From positions 1 to 41,154 of IMG/VR virus record IMGVR_UViG_3300047409_000179: a stretch of DNA of 41,154 nucleotides; one strand, written 5' to 3'. Within the stretch, counting starts at the first letter, position 1. Each line of letters opens with the position of its first letter. A program made the translations under genes and the position numbers. This stretch comes from a virus. Positions 32,898 through 41,154 of the stretch are shown piece after piece. The notes beneath the pieces are model-generated. The model was not told where the DNA came from. It worked only from the letters and a program-made list of their open reading frames with translations, and ran no database searches.

Positions 32898-34436
32898 CTA
32901 CGCCAGCTTCAGCGTTCGGAAGGCGTTGGCATCGAGCACCTTCGCGCCGACGCGCCAGTAGGCGAAGAGCCCACGCTGGCCTGTCGGAAGGTTGCCCTGA
33001 CCCGCACCGAAGATGTGCTGGATCACTTCGACGTTCATGCCGATCCGATCGACGATCTTGTAGTAGTTGAAGTCGCCGATCACCCCGATCAGCTGGCCGG
33101 TTGTGAACGTGCCCGACTGAGCCGTCGCCTCGTAGGCGGCGTGGCCGAGTAGATCGGCCCCCAGCCGTGCGTCCTGCATCGACGCTGCACTTGCCGCCGA
33201 GCGGAGCCGCAGGTTGTCGATCCACAGGCCCGCCCCGCCCGCCGTATCGAACTGGCGGATCTTGTCGGCGACCGAGTTGTTCAGCGTCCACGACGCCCTG
33301 TTCCTGAACCGCGGCCCGAGTGCGTTGCGGACACCGTAGACGTCCGCGAGGACCACCGAGTTCGTGTTCGATGCGGTGAACACCGTGGTCGCGCCGGTGA
33401 TGACGCCGAAGGGCTCGTTCGTACCAGAGCCGAGCGCCATCTTCGTTGCCTCGAGCACGTCCTTCGAGTCCGCGAACATCCCGGCCATCTCCGAGGCGAA
33501 GCCGCCCCAGTCCTGACCGATCTCGATCGAGAACGGAACGAACGCCCGGGCCATCTCAGTCGAGACGACCGGCTGCGCCAGGGTCGGGCTGGCGTCGGTA
33601 ACCGCCGCCGCCTCTGCCTGGAACGTCGCCGTGACGCCCGCCGAACTGACACCGCGCCACTCGTCAACGCTGATGTTGCTCACGTTGCCGATCGCGCGGT
33701 AGGGGTTGATCGCCCCGCTGCCCGTCTGGATGATCGTCGGGTCCAGCACGAACGGAACCGCGAAGCCGCCTGACGTAGTCGTCAGGGACATCGCGCGCTC
33801 GGCTGCCCTGGCACCGTTTATCGCAGCCTGCTCCTCGCGGGACAGCATCGGCGACTGGCCGGCGAGTCCGTAGGCCAGCGTCTTCGTCCAGGCCCGCTTG
33901 TAGGTCGGGGAATCAGTCGCCACCAGGTAGCGAGAGAGGCGTCCGTCCTCCGGCTCCATGCCGATAAGCCGTTCGACGTGGCCCTTCGCATCGACTGCCT
34001 CGGCCTGCGGATGCGGGATGACCGCGCTCTCGAGCGCCTTCTTCGCACGATCACGAAGCTCGTTCCCCTCGACGGACGGATCGTCGAACATCCGCCGCAC
34101 CGTAGAGAGGTCGTAGATGTCGCCTCCGGTCGGACTTCCGGGCCGGCGGGTCTGGAAGGTATCGGTCGAAGACTCGACCGCACCCTTGCCCACTGCGTCG
34201 CCGATCATGTCCTCGCGCAGTTGGAGCTCGTCCCTGTAGGCCTTGAGGCCGTCGTCGGGATCGTCGCGCTGTTCGTGGAGCTGGTTCCACTTCTCCTTGG
34301 CTTCCTTCGTAAACCGCTTGCCGGAGAACTCGGTGTTCAGCTCCGAGATCTGCGTCGTGATGTCTGAGATGGCCGAGTCCAGTTCCGCGATCGTCTGCGG
34401 TCTGTCGTCAGGCGTCTCTGCTTCTAGAGTTGCCAT
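32898..34436 (-). CDS. major capsid protein (HK97 fold)
   Basis: A 512-residue protein. The first 110 residues are a coiled coil (ELDSAISDITTQISELNTEF) like the delta domain that is removed on maturation. Residues 190-512 match the HK97 fold: TSGGFAVPFVLDPTII, MARAFVPFSIEIGQDWGGF, ALGSGTNEPFGVITGATT and WTLNNSVADKIRQFDTAGG. It follows the protease gene as in HK97. The N-terminal delta domain likely replaces a scaffold gene. Confidence 0.93.
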   Translation of the reverse strand: MATLEAETPDDRPQTIAELDSAISDITTQISELNTEFSGKRFTKEAKEKWNQLHEQRDDPDDGLKAYRDELQLREDMIGDAVGKGAVESSTDTFQTRRPGSPTGGDIYDLSTVRRMFDDPSVEGNELRDRAKKALESAVIPHPQAEAVDAKGHVERLIGMEPEDGRLSRYLVATDSPTYKRAWTKTLAYGLAGQSPMLSREEQAAINGARAAERAMSLTTTSGGFAVPFVLDPTIIQTGSGAINPYRAIGNVSNISVDEWRGVSSAGVTATFQAEAAAVTDASPTLAQPVVSTEMARAFVPFSIEIGQDWGGFASEMAGMFADSKDVLEATKMALGSGTNEPFGVITGATTVFTASNTNSVVLADVYGVRNALGPRFRNRASWTLNNSVADKIRQFDTAGGAGLWIDNLRLRSAASAASMQDARLGADLLGHAAYEATAQSGTFTTGQLIGVIGDFNYYKIVDRIGMNVEVIQHIFGAGQGNLPTGQRGLFAYWRVGAKVLDANAFRTLKLA

Positions 34437-36127
34437 CTTGGCTTCTCCTTCTCGAGGTAGTTGCGGGGCTGCCGGGTGCTGCGGCGCGGTTGAGCGGGGG
34501 TGGTGGCGTCGGAACGCTCCGGCGCCCGCTCCTCGAGTGCAGCGGCGCGGTCTACGGGGCTAGTGGGCTTCAGCTTCTCCAGCCGAGCGAGGGTCTCATC
34601 GAAGGTCCCGACACGATCAGCCATGCCGAGTTCGACTGCCTTCTCCGCCATGACCATGCGGCCCTGGCCGAAGTCCGCTTCCACCGTCTTGACAGGCACG
34701 CCGCGCCCCTTGGCGACGTCCTTGACGAAAGTGTTGTAAGTAGCGTCGACGGAGGCCTGCATCTCAGCCGTGGCCTCCTCCGAGAGTGCCTCGGTCGGCC
34801 AGCGCTCGGTCTTGTATTTGCCAGCCGAGACGAGCGTCGTCTTGACGCCGAGCTTCTCCTGCATCGCGCTGATGTCCTCGTGCATCGTGATGACGCCGAT
34901 CGAGCCGACCTCCCCGGAAGGGGTCACGACGATCTCGTCGGCCGCGCTGGCGATGTGGTAAGCAGCCGAGGCCATCCAGGTGTTCGCGACCGCGACGATC
35001 GGCTTGGTACCGCGCGCCTTCAAGATTTCGGTCGTCGTCTCCTGAACGAGCTCGGAGGAACCTCCGGGCGAGTCGACGTTTAGCAGGATCGCCGCGACAT
35101 CAGCCGAAGCGACGGCCTCGCGGAACTGACCCTGGAACTCCTGCAGCGACGTAGCGCCGCTGACCTCGCTGAACAAGTTGGCCTTCGGGATGATCGGCCC
35201 CTCAAGCGAGAGCACCGCGACTGACTCAGATACCTGGACATCGCTGGATTCGGCCCGCTCACGAGTGCCGATCCGCTCACGAATCTCCTCGGGTGTCGGC
35301 TTCTCGCCATGCTGACGCTCGGCGAGGATCTGCGCGATCACCTGCAAAGCAGCCGGGTGAATCTCCCAAATCGCGGCGGAGACGTACTCCACCGCTCGCG
35401 TGTGCTGGGTCGCCCGCTTGTATTCACGCAGGGTGGTCGTCCGCTCTTGCCCTACGAAATCGAGACCGGCGAGGCTGATCCCGCTTCGCTCGGCCAATGC
35501 TTTCAGTCGTTCGGGATCTTCGGCCAACTGAGCGAGGATCGTGTCGTCCGTCATCGACCGCAACGCGGCCGACGTGCCCTCGTAGTGCGAAAACGGCGTG
35601 GGGCCGAACTCGATCACCCTTGCTTCGAGAACACGTAGCTCGGCGAGCCCCGATGGGTTCGTAGCGGACTTGCCCGGTATCTGGCGATAATCCGGCCGCA
35701 CCAGGTCGTACTTCATGCTCGTGCCGTACTGATCGGCTTCCAGCCCTTCGATCAGCATCTGCGGCAGGCCATCGAACAGCTCGACCTCGTAATAGCCCGC
35801 CTCAGCGTCGGCGTGAAGGTCAGTGATCTTGCCGATCACCATCGTCTTCAGGAACTCTCGCCCGTGGTGCAGGATCGCCCGCATCCGGGCGCGACCGTCG
35901 GAGTAGGTCTTGTCCATCGAGCCCGGGATGAAGACCTCCATGAAGTGGCCCTCGATGATCGAATCGACCTCGATCCACTCGTTGAAAGGCACCATTACTC
36001 CGCTGAGGATTCGCTTCTTCGTGCCAGCGGCGCCATTGGCAGTCTTGATTCCAAGCTCAGCGACAGGCCCGCGGACGAGTCCGGAGCGTGGGCGCTCGAT
36101 CCGCTCTGCGGCTAGTGCGTTGCTCAT
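34424..36127 (-). CDS. dual-domain head protease: HK97 prohead protease (S78) fused to S49 SppA-type peptidase
   Basis: A 567-residue protein with two peptidase domains. Residues 36-185 match HK97-type S78 prohead protease (ILSGVMVPFNEWIEVDSIIE, ILHHGREF with His88, YGTSMKYD with Ser137, VIEFGPTPFS). A linker follows (190-295). Residues 300-510 match S49/SppA: LLNVDSPGG (oxyanion region), TWMASAAYHIASAADEI with likely nucleophile Ser387, and SAGKYKTERWP with general base Lys437. Phages normally use one or the other to cut scaffold or capsid N-termini. The ORF is uninterrupted, so the fusion is real. Confidence 0.85.
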   Translation of the reverse strand: MSNALAAERIERPRSGLVRGPVAELGIKTANGAAGTKKRILSGVMVPFNEWIEVDSIIEGHFMEVFIPGSMDKTYSDGRARMRAILHHGREFLKTMVIGKITDLHADAEAGYYEVELFDGLPQMLIEGLEADQYGTSMKYDLVRPDYRQIPGKSATNPSGLAELRVLEARVIEFGPTPFSHYEGTSAALRSMTDDTILAQLAEDPERLKALAERSGISLAGLDFVGQERTTTLREYKRATQHTRAVEYVSAAIWEIHPAALQVIAQILAERQHGEKPTPEEIRERIGTRERAESSDVQVSESVAVLSLEGPIIPKANLFSEVSGATSLQEFQGQFREAVASADVAAILLNVDSPGGSSELVQETTTEILKARGTKPIVAVANTWMASAAYHIASAADEIVVTPSGEVGSIGVITMHEDISAMQEKLGVKTTLVSAGKYKTERWPTEALSEEATAEMQASVDATYNTFVKDVAKGRGVPVKTVEADFGQGRMVMAEKAVELGMADRVGTFDETLARLEKLKPTSPVDRAAALEERAPERSDATTPAQPRRSTRQPRNYLEKEKPRWQL

Positions 36128-36139
36128 GGAGCCTCCTAG

Positions 36140-37546
36140 CTAGTTCGCGGCCTGGTCGACGGCCTGCTGGTTCTCGGCTGGCGTGCCGCCGCCGTTGTTC
36201 GCAGGCGGTGCCTGAACCTGGACAGGGGGTAGGCCGCTGTGCTTGAGAAGTGTCTCGTCGTCGTTCACAACTGCCGCAACAGCCGAATCAGGCTCGAAGC
36301 CCTCGCGTACATAGGTCGTGATCGTGACGGACCTGCTCTGCTGGATCGTGGCTGCGTCAGTGCGATCGGCCTGGAGCGCAGAGACGTGGCGATCGTCCAC
36401 CCACAACTCGGCATCAGTCGGGACCGCGATCAGCTTCTGCAGCGAGCCCGCCGCGTTTTCCCACAACCAGCGAATGGTCATGTCCGAGAAGCGCCGCATC
36501 GAGGCCTGGTAGTTGCCGGCGTTCAGAGAAGATCCTTGCAGACCCTCCGAGGAGCCGAGCACCACCGCAGGGACTCCGGCCGCCATCGCGATCCGCGTTT
36601 CTCCGGCACCCTGAGTGGCCTTCAGTTCGAGCTCGGCGAAGTTGTTTCCGACCACGGTTGCCTTGGTGCCGCCGCCGAGGTGAAGTCTGCGGTTCGAGGG
36701 TCCAAAGGCAGCGATTTGGGTCTCGATCGCCTCTCGCCAAGCCTTGAACGCTTCCTCGTCCTTGACCCACTGCGGGTCGTACTCGACGGTCATGTTCGGT
36801 GTGCCGCCGCTCTCCAAAAAGCTGAGCTTGTGCTCAGTCGCCGCCTTGTCGCCCAGTACGTCGAGGACTACCGAGACAACCCAGGAGATGCCACGAAACG
36901 CTGCCTCGGGGTCTGGAATCGGCGCGTAGTGAGCAACCAGCTCAGGGCGGTAGACGATCGGCTCGTAACCCGAATACATCCCGCCCGGCGTGTAGGCGTA
37001 ACCAACTACTTCAGTATCGGGATGCCAGGGCAGTGCGTCGGGAGTGATATCCGGATCGGGATTGCCGAGCGCGATGTTCGTCCAGTCCGGGCGCAAGCGC
37101 CTCAGACCGGCTCTACCGCGGTCGAGCGTGAAGGAGTTGCCGGCCAGCGAGACGTCCTGCTCCATCCGCGCCAAGAGGTTGGCGGTCTTGGCGCCGGGCC
37201 AGGGCACCTCGAGCTTCCTCAGCGTCTTGTTGCCGAACAGGTCGAGGGCCTGCCCGTTCCGTAGTCGACGAAACTGGAAGCGCCCCTGCGAAAAGAGCGA
37301 CATCCGCGCCAAGATGCAGGCGAACACGATCCCGTTTTGCTTGTAGGCGCCCTGGACGTAGCCGACGAAGTTGTTGGCGATCGGCTCCTGTGGCTTGCCT
37401 GGCAGCGTCTGGTCGATTCCGCCGTAGCCGTACTGGTGTCCGTTGAAGCTGAAGCTGTTGAGCTGGGCGATGTATTCGGAGATCGACAGCGAACGTTCAC
37501 GCCCCTCGGCCTTGAGCCACGAGCGCGGACGGGAAATCGTGAACAC
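36140..37546 (-). CDS. portal protein
   Basis: A 468-residue protein of the phage_portal (HK97) family: YVQGAYKQNGIVFACILARM, then a core with LDVLGDKAATEHKLSFLESG, IAMAAGVPAVVLGSSEGLQG and TIRWLWENAAGSLQKLI. It forms the dodecameric ring through which DNA passes. GTG chosen at 37,544-37,546 with GAGGAGGAG upstream; the frame is open to 37,645 but overlaps the terminase end. Confidence 0.9.
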   Translation of the reverse strand: MFTISRPRSWLKAEGRERSLSISEYIAQLNSFSFNGHQYGYGGIDQTLPGKPQEPIANNFVGYVQGAYKQNGIVFACILARMSLFSQGRFQFRRLRNGQALDLFGNKTLRKLEVPWPGAKTANLLARMEQDVSLAGNSFTLDRGRAGLRRLRPDWTNIALGNPDPDITPDALPWHPDTEVVGYAYTPGGMYSGYEPIVYRPELVAHYAPIPDPEAAFRGISWVVSVVLDVLGDKAATEHKLSFLESGGTPNMTVEYDPQWVKDEEAFKAWREAIETQIAAFGPSNRRLHLGGGTKATVVGNNFAELELKATQGAGETRIAMAAGVPAVVLGSSEGLQGSSLNAGNYQASMRRFSDMTIRWLWENAAGSLQKLIAVPTDAELWVDDRHVSALQADRTDAATIQQSRSVTITTYVREGFEPDSAVAAVVNDDETLLKHSGLPPVQVQAPPANNGGGTPAENQQAVDQAAN

Positions 37547-37556
37547 GCGCTCCTCC

Positions 37557-39017
37557 TCAGTTGACTCCGACCATCGGCGGCAACGAGCCCGGTGCCGGCG
37601 GGGCTTGCGCGACCGAGAGCGCCATCGCCAATGCCACAGCAGCATCGATCACGGCTGAAGCGCCGGAGCGCGACTTGGGCTTGACCAGCCGCCAGGACTC
37701 GCCGACTGGCTTCGCTGCTGCCGCCAACACATGCTGAGTCAGACCGGGATCGCCACTGTGGCGCAGTTTCCGCTCCCCGATCGTTTTCGATAGCCGTTCG
37801 GCCGCGAGCGCCATCGCCATCGGCTTCTGCGAGTAGGTCACGACCTCAGCGTCGAGCTCCCGCTCGATCTGCTGGGCTAGTTGTTCTCCACCAGCCTCCG
37901 GGTCGATCACGAAGGTCGGGTGCGGAAATCGCTCTGCGAGGTCCTCGATCAGCGCCCAGATCGTCTCAAAGTCGGTAGCGGAGCCGTCACGGGGCGGAAC
38001 GACAATCGAAACGGGGCCGACAACGAAGCTCTCTCCCTCTAGCCGAACGGCCACGACCCCGGTCGTGTCCCAGCGCCAGCCGAGGTCGACGCCGATTGTC
38101 ACCCCATCAGAGCCGTCGGGAATCTCGGCCTTCGCGTCCTCGCAGGCCTTCCACTCATCCGCTGAAAAGGCTCCTTGCTCGCCGAACATCCAGACTCCGC
38201 AGGCGAAACGCGCCCACTGCCACGGCTTCATTGAGGGAGACTCGCGGCGACGTCTCAACTCGGCGATCGTCTGCCAAGAAGCGGGGTTGGCGGTCTTTAC
38301 GACCTCGAGGTCATCGCGGTCTTGGTTCTCGTCCAACGCCCACTCGTGCATGGCGAAGTCGTCGGAGCGGACGTAGCGGTAAGCGCCCTCGCGCTGCATC
38401 CCCGGCAAGGCGTAGGCGGCGCTTCTCATTTGGCCCAGCGGAGTGTCCTGGTCGTCGCCGGCGGTTGAGATGGTCAGCATCCGACCCTGTCTTGGTCCGA
38501 GCCCGTCGCGGAAGACGCCGTAGAGCGCGCTCGACTTGTGCCGATGGAGCTCGTCCACGATCGCTAGTGACGGGATCACGCCGTCAGCCGTGTCTTCGTC
38601 GGAGGCCAGGATCCGAATCCGTCCTTCATCGACCGTCGAGTCGATCTGGCGCTGGCTCATGGTCATCAACCGCTTCAGTGATTCCGAACGGCGGATGAAC
38701 CCACGAGCCTGACGAAGCACGACCTGAGCCTGATCCCGCGAAGCCGCCGCGATCACGCACTCGGCATCGGGAGTGACGACCATGTGGTAGAGCGCGAGCG
38801 CCGCCATCAGCGTCGTCTTGCCGTTCTTCTTGCACAGCAGCACGAGCGTCTCGCGCACTCCGTCGAAGTAGTCGGCGAGGATTCTCAGCTCGAACGGCTC
38901 GAGGTCGAACGACTTGCCGTTGTCGAGCGTTAGTTCGGCGCAAAAGTTGGCGAAATCACGCAGTTCGCCGCTTAGCGAGCTCGTCGATCGCCGTAACAGG
39001 CTGCTCGCTTTCGCCAT
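37557..39017 (-). CDS. terminase large subunit
   Basis: A 486-residue protein. Walker A CKKNGKTT (62-69) and Walker B LAIVDELH (151-158) of the packaging ATPase, followed by a nuclease domain: IGVDLGWRWDTTGVVAV, FVIDPEAGGEQ and SAVIDAAVALAMAL, with conserved Asp residues. Family Terminase_1, typical of HK97-like siphophages. It cuts and packages DNA into the prohead. Confidence 0.93.
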   Translation of the reverse strand: MAKASSLLRRSTSSLSGELRDFANFCAELTLDNGKSFDLEPFELRILADYFDGVRETLVLLCKKNGKTTLMAALALYHMVVTPDAECVIAAASRDQAQVVLRQARGFIRRSESLKRLMTMSQRQIDSTVDEGRIRILASDEDTADGVIPSLAIVDELHRHKSSALYGVFRDGLGPRQGRMLTISTAGDDQDTPLGQMRSAAYALPGMQREGAYRYVRSDDFAMHEWALDENQDRDDLEVVKTANPASWQTIAELRRRRESPSMKPWQWARFACGVWMFGEQGAFSADEWKACEDAKAEIPDGSDGVTIGVDLGWRWDTTGVVAVRLEGESFVVGPVSIVVPPRDGSATDFETIWALIEDLAERFPHPTFVIDPEAGGEQLAQQIERELDAEVVTYSQKPMAMALAAERLSKTIGERKLRHSGDPGLTQHVLAAAAKPVGESWRLVKPKSRSGASAVIDAAVALAMALSVAQAPPAPGSLPPMVGVN

Positions 39018-39162
39018 CGCGTCGGATCTCCTCGAGTAGCAACCTCATCGCCGGCACGTGGCCCCGCCGTGCTTGCTCGCCGAGCAGGTTCAAAATCTCC
39101 TCGCGATCAGGCCGGGCCTTCAAGCCTTCGCGAGCTTCGGCGGTTGAAAGTTCTTTTTTCAC
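38956..39162 (-). CDS. probable small terminase subunit (short)
   Basis: A 68-residue helical protein: EEILNLLGEQARRGHVPAMR, then LLLEEIRRDG and ELAKRR. The pattern matches the core of small terminases near HNH genes in actinophages, but it is much shorter than usual. It overlaps the large subunit by 62 bases. The GTG overlaps the HNH TGA (GTGA). It likely recognises DNA for packaging. The short length leaves doubt. Confidence 0.6.
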   Translation of the reverse strand: MKKELSTAEAREGLKARPDREEILNLLGEQARRGHVPAMRLLLEEIRRDGESEQPVTAIDELAKRRTA

Positions 39163-39521
39163 TTTGGCGCGCGCCGTGGACTGGCGGGGTATTCACGCAC
39201 ATCTGCCGTTTTACGTCGCGAGGCCACCCCCCCCGTAGCCCTCGGAGCGTCCTCTACTCCGTGACAGTGCGAGCAGGCGCTAAGCGTATTCCCCGTCGTG
39301 GCGAGAGAATGGTTCCCACCGCAGGCCGGATCGAGATGAACGCTGGTCGCGTAGGACGTGCAACCCTCGTGGTTCAGCTTACAGCGGTAGCCGTCGATGG
39401 TGAGTCGTGCCCTTCGGGTCTGCTGCCAGTGCTGGGTCGAGTAACCCTTGTCGATGGTGTGCTCGGGGCAGCGGGTCCCGTGAGTCGGTCGGCCACAGCT
39501 AAGACAGGCGCGCATCCTCAC
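39159..39521 (-). CDS. HNH endonuclease beside terminase
   Basis: A 120-residue protein: CLSCGRPTHGTRCPEH zinc knuckle at the start, YRCKLNHEGCTSYATSVHLD and CSHCHGVED. In several HK97-like and actinophages an HNH enzyme lies just before the terminase genes and is needed for cos cleavage. GTG overlaps the upstream TGA. Confidence 0.85.
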   Translation of the reverse strand: MRMRACLSCGRPTHGTRCPEHTIDKGYSTQHWQQTRRARLTIDGYRCKLNHEGCTSYATSVHLDPACGGNHSLATTGNTLSACSHCHGVEDAPRATGGVASRRKTADVREYPASPRRAPK

Positions 39522-39817
39522 GAGCGGTGCCCGTTCTCGCAGACCGCGTCCAACGCCTCGTAACCACCAGGAGTCAGTCGCCTCCCGCTAGCTCCTTGAG
39601 CAGACCAGTACGAGGGAACAAACTCCACCACTTCACCGCAACGCCTACAGGTCGACGGTGGTACCGGATTAGGGCAATCCTCGGTTGTGTGAGTTCGCAA
39701 GCCATCGCAGTGCATGCAGTAGCTCACCTCAGACAGCTCCGCGTTCATAGCCTCCAGAAGTCCAGGCGACATCGAGACTGACGCCTCCTCCGGAGTTAGC
39801 TCTTTGATGAGCCTCAT
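39518..39817 (-). CDS. zinc-ribbon protein upstream of the packaging genes
   Basis: A 99-residue protein with CMHCDGLRTHTTEDCPNP and CRRCGEVVEFVPSYW, plus C near the end: a two-pair zinc fold. ATG (39,815-39,817) overlaps the upstream TGA. Function unknown; it may bind DNA near cos or the promoter region. Confidence 0.7.
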   Translation of the reverse strand: MRLIKELTPEEASVSMSPGLLEAMNAELSEVSYCMHCDGLRTHTTEDCPNPVPPSTCRRCGEVVEFVPSYWSAQGASGRRLTPGGYEALDAVCENGHRS

Positions 39818-40011
39818 GCCGCGATCCAAGCGATCAGCTCTCCAGGATCCTCGGCCAGCATCCGCAGCCGCAGTCGCTCCTGTGCGCTGTGCTCTTGCTT
39901 GGCTGCAGTTGAGGCGGCACGACGGCGCACTGAGACCGGGACGTCGGCTACTCGAACAGGCTTGATCCGCCGGGTGTCAGGCGGTAGGTAGCGGTCGACC
40001 AGAGACTGCAT
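39814..40011 (-). CDS. small basic protein at the head of the late operon
   Basis: A 65-residue protein from MQSLVDRYLPPDTRRIKPVR, Arg-rich, with a C-terminal helix (AQERLRLRMLAEDPGELIAW). The ATG has GGAGG six bases upstream; the longer frame to 40,272 crosses the gene-free gap. It is the first gene of the late operon. Perhaps a late regulator; no HTH evident. Confidence 0.6.
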   Translation of the reverse strand: MQSLVDRYLPPDTRRIKPVRVADVPVSVRRRAASTAAKQEHSAQERLRLRMLAEDPGELIAWIAA

Positions 40012-40135
40012 CGACGACCTCCAAAGGCGACACGCCCTGATCCAGGGCATAGCTATCGCAAGAGTAAGGGAGAGCCCTGGCCGATCAAGTCGGCCTCCGG
40101 GCACGGCGGACGTTAGGAGATGGGTCGGACGACAT
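40012..40135. promoter_or_regulatory. gene-free gap with hairpins, likely late promoter region
   Basis: The 124 bases between the early-operon end and the late operon have no gene. Two inverted repeats occur: GCCCTG/CAGGGC with a three-base loop (40,034-40,048) and GGCCGA/TCGGCC with a five-base loop (40,079-40,095). On the minus strand TTGATC is followed 16 bases later by TACTCT, a plausible but unproven promoter reading into the late genes. The region may also hold the packaging site. No tRNA or other RNA is seen. Confidence 0.45.
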
Positions 40136-40429
40136 TCAGGGCAGATCGTCGTAGACCGAGCCGACAGTCCACTCGTCTGCTTCAACCCACTTGCCCTCGC
40201 AGCGCAGTGATCGCGGCGACAAGTCAGCGTGGTGCGCCCAGCCTGGGCTAATCCACTTCGTCGGATACTCAACCCGCTGTTCGCCGACCTTGCTGGTGTC
40301 GACCTCGACTACGCCGGAGACCGGCACTAGCCGCTGCTGCAACCCACAGACTCGGCACCACCGTCGCCTTTGACTCGGTATGTACGACCAGCCGAACCAG
40401 TGAGGGCAGATGCGCTGGTACCACTTCAT
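40136..40429 (-). CDS. small Cys-containing protein (end of early operon)
   Basis: A 97-residue protein: ICPHWFGWSYIPSQRRRWCR and WCRVCG make a short zinc motif; the C-terminus has SLRCEGKWVEADEW. ATG overlaps the upstream TGA (ATGA). Last gene before the late promoter region. No function known. Confidence 0.65.
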   Translation of the reverse strand: MKWYQRICPHWFGWSYIPSQRRRWCRVCGLQQRLVPVSGVVEVDTSKVGEQRVEYPTKWISPGWAHHADLSPRSLRCEGKWVEADEWTVGSVYDDLP

Positions 40430-41154
40430 GCCGCCGCCTTCTCCGATTCCACTCGCTCCCGCCTTCGCTTCTCGAACTGCGCCGCCCAGCTCGGCACCCG
40501 GATCTCCTCGGGCATCCGGTGTCGGACGAAGCGTAGACCGAACCCCGTCTCGAGCGCCTCCTCGATCCGCAGATCGTCAACCTCGCGCTCGGCCAAGACG
40601 AAGGTGCCGACTACGAGCCGGTAGCGGGATCGCTGCTCGAGCCGCAACAGCGTAAGCGCCAAGGCGAGCTCATCATAGCTTCCTTCCTCTTGCCGGCGCA
40701 CCATGCAGGTGACGATCGGATCGCCGCCGCTCACCTCGAGCACCGCGCTCGTTCGCGGCGAAGTACGCCAGGGCCGGATCGGGTGTCGTGGTGCCGGCAC
40801 GAGCTTCGCACCCCAGCAGCGGCGGCAGGTGTTCGTCAGATCCTCACCGAGTCGCCACCAAACGCTCTTGCCTGATCCTCCGCACTCGTCACAGCGAACC
40901 ATGCGCTGAGTCTTGTCACCGCGTTGCTCTTCGGTTTCCACCCTGCTCTCGGTGTAGGCGTCGACGATCTCGACCCCGGTGCCTCGACATGACTCGCAGA
41001 ACCGCTCGATGCCGCGGACACGAATACGCCCATCCTTGCAACCCGCCCTGGAGCAGAGCCGGGTCGTCGTCGGACCCTCGCCGGCCTTACTGCTGCGCTG
41101 GACAAGAGCTCCCGTCGAGGTCTTCGGCTGGTAGTCGAAGTCGCTCAGCGTCCG
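40426..41154 (-). CDS. zinc-finger protein, C-terminal part (gene crosses the contig join)
   Basis: The C-terminal part of the 255-residue protein whose start is at base 166. Cys pairs CESC (about 66-69), CDECGGSG (101-104) and CRRCWGAK (123-126), plus Cys47 and Cys52, resemble a DnaJ-like zinc domain. The C-terminal half is helix/strand with RYRLVVGTFVLAEREV. The 127-bp contig duplication overlaps its N-terminal region. Function unknown; DNA or protein binding is likely. Confidence 0.8.
   Translation of the reverse strand, partial: RTLSDFDYQPKTSTGALVQRSSKAGEGPTTTRLCSRAGCKDGRIRVRGIERFCESCRGTGVEIVDAYTESRVETEEQRGDKTQRMVRCDECGGSGKSVWWRLGEDLTNTCRRCWGAKLVPAPRHPIRPWRTSPRTSAVLEVSGGDPIVTCMVRRQEEGSYDELALALTLLRLEQRSRYRLVVGTFVLAEREVDDLRIEEALETGFGLRFVRHRMPEEIRVPSWAAQFEKRRRERVESEKAAA
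41028..41154. repeat. terminal direct repeat, right copy
   Basis: Exact copy of bases 1-127. A single reading frame continues without a stop from 41,154 into base 128 of the left end, which supports joining the ends into a circle. Confidence 0.95.

Overview
This window is a complete temperate siphovirus (HK97-type, long-tailed) genome. The first 127 bases are repeated exactly as the last 127, so the unique molecule is a 41,027-bp circle, or a circularly permuted or concatemeric linear genome assembled as one. One gene runs across the artificial join. The DNA is GC-rich. Starts are often GTG or TTG, and almost every early gene overlaps the next by a GTGA or ATGA stop/start. Several promoters appear to give leaderless mRNAs. 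A secreted protein carries a Thr/Val-rich stretch and a polyproline linker before a beta-helix. Together these suggest an actinobacterial host, perhaps a soil lineage such as Thermoleophilia. The host is an inference and no gene proves it.

Layout: nearly everything is on the minus strand. The early operon starts at the genetic switch (about 12.3 kb), runs down to base 1, and continues across the join to about 40.1 kb. It holds a Cro-like regulator, many very small proteins (tiny membrane proteins and zinc ribbons), an OB-fold protein, a tyrosine integrase, three HNH endonucleases, an MT-A70 adenine methyltransferase, a C5-methyltransferase-like protein, a secreted Rpf/lysozyme-like protein and a short replication-initiator-like protein. 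No polymerase, helicase or primase is recognisable. Near the integrase, an exact tRNA T-arm plus acceptor 3' strand probably marks attP.

The late operon starts after a 124-bp gene-free gap (40,012-40,135). In transcription order it encodes a small zinc protein, an HNH endonuclease, a probable small terminase, the large terminase, portal, a protease with two catalytic domains (HK97 prohead protease fused to an S49/SppA domain), the major capsid protein, a methyltransferase and a glycosyltransferase, fibre or decoration proteins, a secreted beta-helix protein, a QGGA-repeat protein, a head-tail connector fused to an Ig-like domain, tail terminator and tail tube. It continues with a frameshifted tail assembly chaperone, a tape measure with an M15-like peptidase domain, two large tail-tip proteins, a micro membrane protein, the amidase endolysin and holin-like membrane proteins.

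Three plus-strand units interrupt this plan: the immunity repressor candidate (12,398-12,811), a NUMOD3/HNH homing endonuclease inside the lysis cassette (13,832-14,218), and a three-gene moron inside the tail operon (16,691-17,339) with its own promoter, operator-like repeats and terminator. The switch region has four TGTCNGACA-type operators over two divergent promoters. The most unusual feature is a set of recurrent gene-junction sequences in the 1.3-5 kb part of the early operon, where the same DNA supplies the end of one gene and the ribosome-binding site or first codons of the next. It suggests that small genes are shuffled by recombination at standard borders.
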